In this document: in pieces, positions 40,861-48,382 of the stretch
Position numbering within the stretch: position 1 is the first letter of the stretch
Layout: the number at the start of each line of letters is the position of its first letter
Source: [Clostridium] scindens
Lineage (GTDB): Bacteria > Bacillota > Clostridia > Lachnospirales > Lachnospiraceae
DNA: 64,000 nucleotides
Direction: 5' to 3'
Assembly: GCF_019597925.1 (NCBI RefSeq)
Contig: NZ_CP080442.1
Coordinates: 1,095,001 to 1,159,000, forward strand
Program-made: the position numbers and the translations under genes
The notes under the pieces: model-generated
What the model was told of the DNA's origin: nothing
Database searches by the model: none
Seen by the model: only the letters and a program-made list of their open reading frames with translations

Positions 40861-41949
40861 CTATTCCGGAGTGGGAAGAATCAGAAGAGACAAGTTGGTC
40901 AGATCCGCATTGTCCTCCCCGGCGGAGATCAGGGAATTGAAATTCACCGGCACATTCACCGTAGTCTCTTCCCCATAAGTAGGCGCTGCGGCATATTTTT
41001 CCAAGGTTGCTACCAGGCCTGCCGATACCTCGTCAATCGAATAGTAAGTACCCTGCTGAAATTCATTCATTGCATCAATCAAGCTGTTATTTGGCACGAC
41101 AGTGACATCCATAGTGTAGTTGAAGCCTCCGGCATCCTTTTTGGGAATCCCTGTGGAGTACTGGCACTGCTTCATAATATTCTTAAGGGCATCCTTATAT
41201 CTCTGCACATAGGCCTCGCCTAACTCTGAAGGAGGATCGAACGTCTCCATCTCATACCAGGCAAGAGCCTCTTCCTCGGTGCGGCTGGTATGTTTGGCAA
41301 ATTGAGTTACCTCTCCCTTAAAACTGGCATCCAGATAAGATTGCAAAAAGTTCTGGATGTCCAGGATCTCGCAGACTGCATTGTATGGCTCCATGCAGTC
41401 GTACAAAGCCTGGGAAAGAAATGCTTTCAGGCTGTCGTCGCTTATGGCGAAGGAATCCCCATCCTTCTTAACCTCCAAAGTCGAGATGACTTCGGCCTGG
41501 TACTTTGGCTTATCGGCAAGTATTTTCGCGTCTGCTTCAAGGAGGGCGGAGGTCTCCGCAGCCAGATCAGATGATTTTAAGGCGTTGGCCTTCTCGCTGT
41601 CAGAAGACTTTAAGGTCTCTCCCACATTGAGCGGGGTATAGGTGACGTCAACTTTATAGTTTCCGTCATCTCCTTTTTTGGCGGAGGCTACTTCAAACTC
41701 TATGGTCTTGAAGCATTCCTGCAGGAACTTCTGGTAGGGCTCCTTTAGTTCTTCCGGAAACTGGAGTACATACTCCTGATTACTTTTGGCGATTCCATCA
41801 TCCAGAACGGCGGCGAAGCAATCCGCCTTTTCCTTTTTCATAGAAGTAATCTCCTCGCCGACGTATTTATCGGCGGAGTCCTTGCCGCATCCGGCCAGGC
41901 ATAGCATGGACAGCAGGAAGGCGGCAGATAGGATGATTTTCTTTTTCAT
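40861..41949 (-). CDS. Lipoprotein of unknown function
   Basis: 362 residues. Signal peptide KKKIILSAAFLLSMLCLAGC with the lipobox Cys at ~20. The mature part is acidic and repeats a theme: EFPEELKEPYQKFLQECFKT with FEVASAKKGDDGNYKVDVTY early, and VQRYKDALKNIMKQCQYS with FNYTMDVTVVPNNSL later. This suggests two tandem homologous domains of a DUF5105-like secreted fold. Start placed at 41949 because it gives an immediate signal peptide. Monocistronic, divergent from purO. Function unknown. Confidence 0.75.
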   Translation of the reverse strand: MKKKIILSAAFLLSMLCLAGCGKDSADKYVGEEITSMKKEKADCFAAVLDDGIAKSNQEYVLQFPEELKEPYQKFLQECFKTIEFEVASAKKGDDGNYKVDVTYTPLNVGETLKSSDSEKANALKSSDLAAETSALLEADAKILADKPKYQAEVISTLEVKKDGDSFAISDDSLKAFLSQALYDCMEPYNAVCEILDIQNFLQSYLDASFKGEVTQFAKHTSRTEEEALAWYEMETFDPPSELGEAYVQRYKDALKNIMKQCQYSTGIPKKDAGGFNYTMDVTVVPNNSLIDAMNEFQQGTYYSIDEVSAGLVATLEKYAAAPTYGEETTVNVPVNFNSLISAGEDNADLTNLSLLILPTPE

Positions 41950-42125
41950 AACGCTAACCCTCATTCCTTTCTTATATAAAATTATGATAACTGTATTTAT
42001 TGTAACATCAAGAAACAGACGCTTCAACAGGAGGTTCAAGAAGTTTCAAATACCACTGGAAAAACCTATGTATTTTATATATAATAAGATAACAGGTCAA
42101 AACCAATGAAAAAGGAGATGTATTC

Positions 42126-42839
42126 ATGGAAAGGTTATCAATTGAGAAAGAACTGCAGGGAAATTCATATCCGGGACGCGGGATTATCATAGGCAGGAGC
42201 GCTGACGGGACCAAGGCCGTAACCGCTTATTTTATTATGGGAAGAAGCGTTAACAGCCGCAACCGAATCTTTGTGGAGGATGGGGAAGGCATCCGCACGC
42301 AGGCATTTGATCCGTCAAAACTGACTGATCCGAGCCTGATCATCTATGCGCCGGTGCGCGTGCTTGGCAATAAGACAATTGTAACAAATGGAGACCAGAC
42401 GGATACCATCTATGAGGGAATGGACAAGCAGATGACATTTGAACAGTCCTTAAGAAGCAGGGAGTTTGAGCCGGACGGCCCCAACTATACGCCAAGGATT
42501 TCGGGAATCATGCATATCGAGAATGGCACATACAACTATGCGATGTCCATCTTAAAGAGCAATAATGGCAGTCCGGACAGCTGTAACCGCTATACGTTCG
42601 CTTATGAGAACCCGGCAGCAGGCGAAGGGCATTTTATCCATACATACAAGTGCGACGGCGACCCGCTGCCAAGTTTTGAGGGTGAGCCGAAACTGATCGC
42701 GGTTCCGGATGATATAGATGCATTTACAGATACATTGTGGAGCAGTCTGAATGAAGACAATAAGGTGTCTCTGTTCGTCCGCTACATTGATATCGCTTCT
42801 GGTACATGTGCGACCAGGATTGTAAATAAGAACCAGTAA
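42126..42839 (+). CDS. purO: IMP cyclohydrolase (PurO-type)
   Basis: 237 residues. It matches the archaeal-type IMP cyclohydrolase family: LQGNSYPGRGIIIGRSADGT near the N-terminus, YFIMGRSVNSRNRIF, GDQTDTIYEG, PDGPNYTPRISGI and NRYTFAYENPAAGEGHFI. It closes FAICAR to IMP, the last step of purine synthesis. The next gene encodes the transformylase that makes FAICAR, so the pair replaces bifunctional PurH. A TATAAT near 42080 is a possible -10. Confidence 0.92.
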   Translation: MERLSIEKELQGNSYPGRGIIIGRSADGTKAVTAYFIMGRSVNSRNRIFVEDGEGIRTQAFDPSKLTDPSLIIYAPVRVLGNKTIVTNGDQTDTIYEGMDKQMTFEQSLRSREFEPDGPNYTPRISGIMHIENGTYNYAMSILKSNNGSPDSCNRYTFAYENPAAGEGHFIHTYKCDGDPLPSFEGEPKLIAVPDDIDAFTDTLWSSLNEDNKVSLFVRYIDIASGTCATRIVNKNQ

Positions 42840-42880
42840 GTCAAAAGGCAAGGATAATAAATACAAAGGAGCAAGAGAAG

Positions 42881-44059
42881 ATGAAAGAATTAGAGTTGAA
42901 ATATGGCTGCAATCCAAATCAGAAGCCATCCAGGATCTATATGGCAGGCGGCGGGGAACTTCCCATCCAGGTATTATGCGGAAGGCCGGGATATATTAAC
43001 TTCCTGGACGCGTTTAATGGGTGGCAGCTGGTAAGCGAGCTTAAGAAAGCCACGGGACTTCCGGCAGCAACCTCCTTCAAGCATGTATCCCCGGCGGGTG
43101 CGGCCGTAGGACTGCCGCTTAGCGATACGCTGGCAAAGATCTACTGGGTGGATGATCTGGGAGAATTGTCCCCGCTTGCCTGTGCATATGCAAGAGCAAG
43201 GGGAGCAGACCGCATGTCTTCATTCGGAGATTTCATCTCCTTATCCGATGTGTGCGATGTGGACACGGCCAGGCTGATCAAGCGCGAGGTATCCGATGGC
43301 GTCATTGCGCCAGGATATGAGCCGAAGGCTCTCGAACTTCTGAAGCAGAAAAAGAATGGCAATTACAATGTCATCCAGATTGATCCGGATTATGTGCCGG
43401 AGCCGCTGGAGCACAAGGATGTGTTTGGCATTACGTTCGAGCAGGGGAGAAATGAACTGAAGATCGATGACGAATTCTTCTCCAATATCGTGACGGATAA
43501 CAAGGAACTGACAGAGCAGGCTAAGATTGATCTTGCCATCTCTATGATCACATTAAAATACACCCAGTCCAATTCCGTATGCTTCGTAAAAGACGGACAG
43601 GCGATCGGCATCGGCGCAGGGCAGCAGTCCAGAATTCACTGCACGCGCCTGGCAGGTACCAAGGCTGACAACTGGTGGCTGAGACAGTCCCCACAGGTTA
43701 TGAACCTTCCATTCGTGGATTCCATTCGCCGTGCTGACCGGGACAATGCGATTGATCTTTATATCGGTGACGATTATATGGATGTCCTGGCAGATGACGC
43801 ATGGCCGGCAATCTTCAAAGAGAAGCCGGAAGTATTCTCTAGGGAAGCAAAGAGAGAATGGCTTGACAAGATGACGGATGTGGCCCTTGGCTCAGACGCA
43901 TTCTTCCCATTTGGCGACAACATTGATCGCGCGCATAAGAGCGGCGTAAAGTATGTCGCGCAGCCGGGCGGCTCTGTGAGAGACGACAATGTGATCGCAA
44001 CCTGTAATAAGTATGGAATGGTGATGTCCTTTACGGGAATCCGGCTGTTCCATCATTAG
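42881..44059 (+). CDS. AICAR transformylase (stand-alone PurH formyltransferase domain)
   Basis: 392 residues equivalent to the C-terminal domain of PurH: LKYGCNPNQKPSRIYM, ATSFKHVSPAGAAVGLPL (catalytic KH in SFKHVSPAG), RMSSFGDFISLSD, IAPGYEPKALELLK, and KYTQSNSVCFVKDGQ, IGIGAGQQSRIHCTRLAG. It transfers formyl from 10-formyl-THF to AICAR. The N-terminal IMP cyclohydrolase domain of PurH is absent; that activity is supplied by the purO gene 41 bp upstream. RBS AAAGGAG. Confidence 0.95.
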   Translation: MKELELKYGCNPNQKPSRIYMAGGGELPIQVLCGRPGYINFLDAFNGWQLVSELKKATGLPAATSFKHVSPAGAAVGLPLSDTLAKIYWVDDLGELSPLACAYARARGADRMSSFGDFISLSDVCDVDTARLIKREVSDGVIAPGYEPKALELLKQKKNGNYNVIQIDPDYVPEPLEHKDVFGITFEQGRNELKIDDEFFSNIVTDNKELTEQAKIDLAISMITLKYTQSNSVCFVKDGQAIGIGAGQQSRIHCTRLAGTKADNWWLRQSPQVMNLPFVDSIRRADRDNAIDLYIGDDYMDVLADDAWPAIFKEKPEVFSREAKREWLDKMTDVALGSDAFFPFGDNIDRAHKSGVKYVAQPGGSVRDDNVIATCNKYGMVMSFTGIRLFHH

Positions 44060-44073
44060 GGATTTGTAACTTC

Positions 44074-44195
44074 AAATGCAGTCAAAATAAGGAAACCGTG
44101 CCTATTCGGCAGGAAATCTGGATGATTTCCCGTCTCAGAGACACTTGGGGATTTTGCTTGTGGCAAAATCCCCATTCCTTATTTTGGCTGCATTT
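44074..44195. ncRNA. Large multibranched foldback, candidate structured RNA
   Basis: The ends 44074-44094 and 44175-44195 pair over 21 bp (one G-U). Inside are three separate hairpins: 44099-44102/44108-44111, 44112-44118/44124-44130 (7 bp), and 44147-44157/44163-44173 (11 bp, loop TTGTG). The element begins 15 bp after the AICAR transformylase stop and is followed by TTTTCAG only, so it is not a standard terminator. Either strand can form it. I recognise no family. Confidence 0.6.
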
Positions 44196-44367
44196 TCAGT
44201 AACAACTCCTACGGCTCATCCGACGGAAAAGAAAAGCCCCTGCCCCCTGCAGACGCCTGGCGTTCACTAAAGTTCAAAAAACTATCGCGGCGGGGAATCC
44301 TGGCGCATAAAAGGCCTTTACGGGGAAGGTGTACGTTAACGCCAGCAAACCTTATGACTTTGCCGGT

Positions 44368-44462
44368 AAATTGCGACAGCGAGGGAGGGGGAGGGCGAAT
44401 TCTGCAGGGAAGCGGACAGGACGAAGAATCCGTCCCCTCCCCTCCCTCGCGTACGCCAATTT
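44368..44462. repeat. G-rich/C-rich long hairpin
   Basis: AAATTG (44368-44373) pairs with CAATTT (44457-44462), and the purine-rich arm 44379-44395 pairs with the pyrimidine arm 44434-44450 except for one bulged G. The plus strand contains GGG-A-GGGGG-A-GGG and a further GGG 11 nt on. The remaining parts of the gap 44060-44570 (44196-44367 and 44463-44550) hold no gene I can support. Confidence 0.6.
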
Positions 44463-44570
44463 CACTACAAATCCCCCAAAATGTAGTATTCTTTAAACGT
44501 TTGTCCTTCTTTGTACATTCAATTTTCTGACAATTTCCCTTACAATAGTTTTTAAAGGAAGGTGATGCAG

Positions 44571-45149
44571 ATGTCCATAGCAGAGATTCTGGTTATCTCC
44601 ATCGGCCTATCCATTGATGTATTTGTGGCGGTGGCATATCTTGGGGCGGGCTTTTCTAAGATCCGTGCGAGAAATTTGGCCGGACTTAGCCTTTTATTTG
44701 GCGGGATGCAGCTTGGAGGCCTGATTATCGGCAATCTGGTCACTTTGCTTCCGGCAGTTCCGACAGACCACTCGAAGAAAGTGGCTGATGGCTGGGAAGG
44801 AATAACGGTACTAATCTTTGCAGGACTTGGAATCTATATGATATGCAAGGGCGTGAAAAGGGAACAGGTCCTGGAACGCCGGAAAGACGCGATCGAATGG
44901 AAGACGACGACGGCCCTGGCTCTGGTGACCAGCATAGATGCATTTATGGCAGGCGTAGGGATGGGATTTTTGGATACGGAGGTGATTGCCCAGGCGATCA
45001 CACTATTTCCGGTGACAGTCCTGCAGGTTATTTTGGGCGTATATGCAGGGTACAGGCTTGGCCTGAAGCACAACAGGCATGCATACTGGATTGGAGGAGC
45101 AATGCTTCTTTTGGCCAGCGCGGACGTAGTAATCCACTATTATATATAG
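44571..45149 (+). CDS. mntP: MntP/DUF204-family manganese efflux pump
   Basis: 192 residues from the ATG with AAAGGAAGG eight bases upstream. Six membrane helices. The two homologous DUF204 signatures are ISIGLSIDVFVAVAYLGAGF (helix 1) and LVTSIDAFMAGVGMGF (helix 4), with the conserved membrane Asp residues. MntP exports Mn2+. The insertion of a longer loop (KREQVLERRKDAIEWK) is ordinary. I saw no yybP-ykoY riboswitch upstream. It lies 31 bp before the radical SAM gene and may share its transcript. Confidence 0.85.
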   Translation: MSIAEILVISIGLSIDVFVAVAYLGAGFSKIRARNLAGLSLLFGGMQLGGLIIGNLVTLLPAVPTDHSKKVADGWEGITVLIFAGLGIYMICKGVKREQVLERRKDAIEWKTTTALALVTSIDAFMAGVGMGFLDTEVIAQAITLFPVTVLQVILGVYAGYRLGLKHNRHAYWIGGAMLLLASADVVIHYYI

Positions 45150-45180
45150 ATTGAACGAAAGAAGAAGGAGGAAGCGTATT

Positions 45181-46593
45181 ATGAGCACATTATCACACAA
45201 AGCGGCAAGAGGCGCGTATGGAACCGCGATCGACATGGTCTTAAGGCACATGAATAAGGACAGGGAAAAAGGAATGCTTCAACTGGTGGATCTGACAGAA
45301 CGCTATATGGGCAGCCATTTTGACAGCAAGAATTATGAGGCAGCCAGGCGTATGATAAAGGATCCTGAGAGTAAATGGATGAAGTATATCAACCGTCTGC
45401 TGGACGAGGTAGATCCCTACGTCATCCGCCAGTCAGCCCTGAATCTTGGCTATGAAGCAGGACTTTATGGCACCAAGACCATACGGGAGATGAGAAAAAA
45501 GTATGACTGCAATATCCCATGGCTGATTCTGATGGACCCCACCAGCGCCTGCAACCTGCATTGCACCGGATGCTGGGCAGCAGAATATGGCAACAGGCTG
45601 AATCTCACATTCGATGAATTGGATGGGATCATTACCCAGGGCAAAGAACTGGGGATCTATTTCTATATGTATACCGGCGGAGAGCCGCTGGTACGTAAAG
45701 CCGATATTATAAAACTATGTGAGAAGCATAATGACTGTGCCTTCCACGCATTTACCAATGGGACGCTGGTAGACGAGGCGTTTTGCGAGGATATGAGAAG
45801 AGTGGGGAATCTTTCCTTGTCTATCAGCCTGGAAGGCTTTGAAGAAGTCAATGATTTTCGTAGAGGGAACGGGGTATTTGACAAGGTAATGCATGCCATG
45901 GATCTGCTAAAGCAGTCCGGACAGATATTCGGGACATCCATCTGCTATACGAGCAAGAATATTGATACGGTGACTTCGGATGAATTCCTGGATCTGATTA
46001 TAGAAAAAGGCTGCCGGTTTACCTGGTATTTCCATTATATGCCGGTGGGAAACGATGCGGCGCCGGAACTTCTTCCAACGAAGGAGCAGAGAGAGTACAT
46101 GTACCACAGGATACGGGAAATCCGGGCAATGGAAGGCGGCAAGCCAATCTATGCCATGGACTTCCAGAATGATGGAGAGTTTGTAGGCGGCTGCATTGCA
46201 GGCGGACGGAACTATTGCCATATCAATCCCAACGGCGATGTGGAGCCGTGCGTATTCATCCATTATTCCAGCGCGAATATCAGGGAAGTCTCTCTGCTGG
46301 ATGCGCTCAGGCAGCCCTTGTTTATGGCATACAGGGATAATCAGCCATTCAACGGCAATCATTTGCGGCCATGCCCGATGCTTGAGAATCCCGAGATCCT
46401 GATGCGTATGGTAAAGGAGACAGGCGCAAAGTCTACGGACCTTAAGTCCCCTGAGACGGTGGAGCATCTGTGCGGCAAATGTCATGAGTATGCCGAAAAC
46501 TGGAAGGAAACTGCCGAGAAGATATGGGAAGAGAATCCTCATCATAAGATGAATTATGAAAATTACAAGCAGAGCCATAAGTCGGCAAGCTGA
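45181..46593 (+). CDS. Radical SAM enzyme with extra C-terminal cysteines
   Basis: 470 residues from the ATG behind AAGGAGG. The cluster motif is Cys124-x3-Cys128-x2-Cys131 (CNLHCTGC) in MDPTSACNLHCTGCWAAEYG. GGEP follows in YTGGEPLVRK. Further Cys lie in CIAGGRNYCHINPNGDVEPC, LRPCPML and HLCGKCHEY, suggesting one or two auxiliary clusters (SPASM-like). The ~100-residue N-terminal helical part is not found in peptide-modifying SPASM proteins. There is no precursor peptide nearby; the next gene is a lipid-type integral membrane protein. A membrane-lipid role is an inference. Confidence 0.85.
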   Translation: MSTLSHKAARGAYGTAIDMVLRHMNKDREKGMLQLVDLTERYMGSHFDSKNYEAARRMIKDPESKWMKYINRLLDEVDPYVIRQSALNLGYEAGLYGTKTIREMRKKYDCNIPWLILMDPTSACNLHCTGCWAAEYGNRLNLTFDELDGIITQGKELGIYFYMYTGGEPLVRKADIIKLCEKHNDCAFHAFTNGTLVDEAFCEDMRRVGNLSLSISLEGFEEVNDFRRGNGVFDKVMHAMDLLKQSGQIFGTSICYTSKNIDTVTSDEFLDLIIEKGCRFTWYFHYMPVGNDAAPELLPTKEQREYMYHRIREIRAMEGGKPIYAMDFQNDGEFVGGCIAGGRNYCHINPNGDVEPCVFIHYSSANIREVSLLDALRQPLFMAYRDNQPFNGNHLRPCPMLENPEILMRMVKETGAKSTDLKSPETVEHLCGKCHEYAENWKETAEKIWEENPHHKMNYENYKQSHKSAS

Positions 46594-46599
46594 CCTTTC

Positions 46600-46634
46600 T
46601 TGTATCATAGGAAACTCCGTTCCCTATGATACAA
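46600..46634. repeat. 12-bp stem hairpin between radical SAM and UPF0104 genes
   Basis: TTGTATCATAGG (46600-46611) and CCTATGATACAA (46623-46634) are exact inverse complements. There is no T tract, so it may be a processing site, a partial terminator or an operator for the TetR protein encoded downstream. Confidence 0.6.
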
Positions 46635-46694
46635 AATCCTCCGCGAGAATGTGAAGAGCGCATTCTTTGCTCTGCTAGGAAAGAAGGAATCCCC

Positions 46695-47690
46695 TTGAAG
46701 AAAAATAACTGGTGGAAAATCATATTCATTGTAATAGTCCTCATCATCCTCTGTCTGTTATTTGGAGATTCCTTCTCTTCTATACAAAAGGAAATATCGG
46801 ATACGACAGGGCAGACGTTGCTTGGAATCTGCCTTTGCGGCGTATTCTATAACCTTTCGGAGGGACTGGTATACGTCTGGCTTGCCAGAAGGCATCAGAA
46901 TGATTTTCATTATAGGGACGGCATCGCCTGCTCGTACTATACTGCGTTTTACCGTACGGTTACCCTTGGAAGCGGGACGGCGGCAGCGACAGTATATTTT
47001 TTATTTAAGAAAGGGATTCAGGTGCCGGAAGGGGTTGCCATCTGTGCAGTCCAATATGTATTGCAGAGGATTGCGGTGGCTGTGTTTGGAGGGCTGGGCT
47101 TTTTCTTCTGCGGCGCCTATATGAACCGCTGGTTTGGGGAATACCGCATGGAACTGATTCTGGGCTATGGCCTGACTGCCGTCTTCTGTCTGATCCTGAT
47201 ACTGGCCTGCGTATCCGGACGGTTCCACCGTACGCTGGCATGGCTGGGAAGAAAAGCAGACAGAAAGCACAAATATGAAAATAAGATTATGCAGATGGAA
47301 GGCAAAGGCATGCTTCTAAGGCAGGAGACGGTGAACCTTATAAAAGACAGGAGGGATATAATCCTGGTAATGCTGATGGAACTGGCAAAACTGGGCTGCT
47401 GGTACGTGATTCCGTATATGATCCTGCACCCTGCGGGTTCGGGGATTTTTGAGACAGCCTGCGTCACTTCGCTAATATTGATGCTGGCGGGCATTATTCC
47501 CGCGCCTGGCGGGCTTGGCAGCACGGAAGGGGTGTTCATCCTGCTGTTTTCCAGGATCGCAGGAGGCGTCGAGGCGGCTTCCGCCATGCTGCTCTACCGG
47601 TTCGCGACCTATATGGTTCCTTGTGCGCTTGGCGGCATCTGTGTTATAATATTCCATAAATACTGGAAGGCAAATGGTGACAAAGGGTGA
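46695..47690 (+). CDS. UPF0104 / LPG-synthase-type transmembrane protein
   Basis: 331 residues from a TTG start with GAAGG seven bases upstream; an earlier ATG at 46626 lies in a hairpin and has no RBS. About eight membrane helices. The family hallmark is near the C-terminus: LAGIIPAPGGLGSTEGVFIL (~residues 262-281) followed by a conserved final helix with LLYRF. This membrane part is shared with lysylphosphatidylglycerol synthase (MprF N-terminus) and AglD, where it flips or handles lipids; the soluble aminoacyl-transferase domain is missing here. It sits between the radical SAM and TetR genes. Confidence 0.87.
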   Translation: MKKNNWWKIIFIVIVLIILCLLFGDSFSSIQKEISDTTGQTLLGICLCGVFYNLSEGLVYVWLARRHQNDFHYRDGIACSYYTAFYRTVTLGSGTAAATVYFLFKKGIQVPEGVAICAVQYVLQRIAVAVFGGLGFFFCGAYMNRWFGEYRMELILGYGLTAVFCLILILACVSGRFHRTLAWLGRKADRKHKYENKIMQMEGKGMLLRQETVNLIKDRRDIILVMLMELAKLGCWYVIPYMILHPAGSGIFETACVTSLILMLAGIIPAPGGLGSTEGVFILLFSRIAGGVEAASAMLLYRFATYMVPCALGGICVIIFHKYWKANGDKG

Positions 47691-47694
47691 TTGA

Positions 47695-48282
47695 ATGGAA
47701 CGTAGAAGCGAAAAGACAAAGGCTTTGCTGGGCGAGGAATTTAAAGAACTGGTGGTGGAAAAGTCTTTTGAAAAAATAACAATTAAGATGATTACGGATG
47801 CGGCAGGGGTCATCCGTCCGACTTTTTATAATTATTTTCAAGATAAATACGAGGTTATGGAATGGCTGTTATGGGAAGACGTCTTTCAAAGCGTGACGGA
47901 GCTTATTTCCATGGATATGGCGCTGGAAGCAATGAAGATGCTGTTTCGCAAGATTGGAGCGGATAAGGCGTATTATAGAAAGGTTTTTGAAGTAGAAGGA
48001 CAGAATTCTTTTGAAGAGATGCTGTATCAGAGAATCTACGACGTGGCTCGGCAACTGATCGAAAAGCATCCTCTGAAAGTGGAAGAGGACGCGCCCATCA
48101 TCAGCGAGGAGATATTCTTAAGATTCCAGTCTATCACTTTGGTCAATGGGATCAAATACTGGCTGCTGTATGAAACGGATGAGATATCCGCGGATACGGC
48201 GCTTAAGTTTTATGAATTTCTGATGTCCCATTCTCTGTTGGAGATTATCGATGATGATATATTAGGCAGGGTTATTAATTAG
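47695..48282 (+). CDS. TetR/AcrR-family transcriptional regulator
   Basis: 195 residues. The N-terminal HTH is KTKALLGEEFKELVVEKSFE, KITIKMITDAAGVIRPTFYN, YFQDKYEVMEWLL (~residues 7-62). The C-terminal ligand domain resembles the DhaS-like TetR group. It starts 4 bp after the UPF0104 gene, so it is probably the autoregulator of this operon, responding to a hydrophobic molecule. The hairpin at 46600-46634 is a candidate operator. A terminator follows. Confidence 0.9.
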   Translation: MERRSEKTKALLGEEFKELVVEKSFEKITIKMITDAAGVIRPTFYNYFQDKYEVMEWLLWEDVFQSVTELISMDMALEAMKMLFRKIGADKAYYRKVFEVEGQNSFEEMLYQRIYDVARQLIEKHPLKVEEDAPIISEEIFLRFQSITLVNGIKYWLLYETDEISADTALKFYEFLMSHSLLEIIDDDILGRVIN

Positions 48283-48317
48283 GATCATAATTTCTAATTA
48301 ATGCCTTGTTTTTTTAT
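48274..48317 (+). terminator. Intrinsic terminator of the radical SAM-UPF0104-TetR operon
   Basis: A 9-bp AT-rich stem (48274-48282 with 48294-48302) is followed by GCC and a TTGTTTTTTT tract. It overlaps the TetR stop. Confidence 0.7.
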
Positions 48318-48382
48318 GTCTCAAATGGTATGATAGTCGAGGTGTAAAAAGCCCTGAAACAATAGGAAAGAGAAGTGATAGC

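Noticed and set aside
44463..44570. yybP-ykoY manganese riboswitch upstream of mntP
   Set aside because: Looked for because of the gene's role, but its conserved paired loops are not visible.
46626..46694. ATG at 46626 as start of the UPF0104 protein
   Set aside because: It lies in the arm of a strong hairpin with no RBS, and the extra 23 residues are polar; TTG at 46695 has a good RBS and opens into the first membrane helix.
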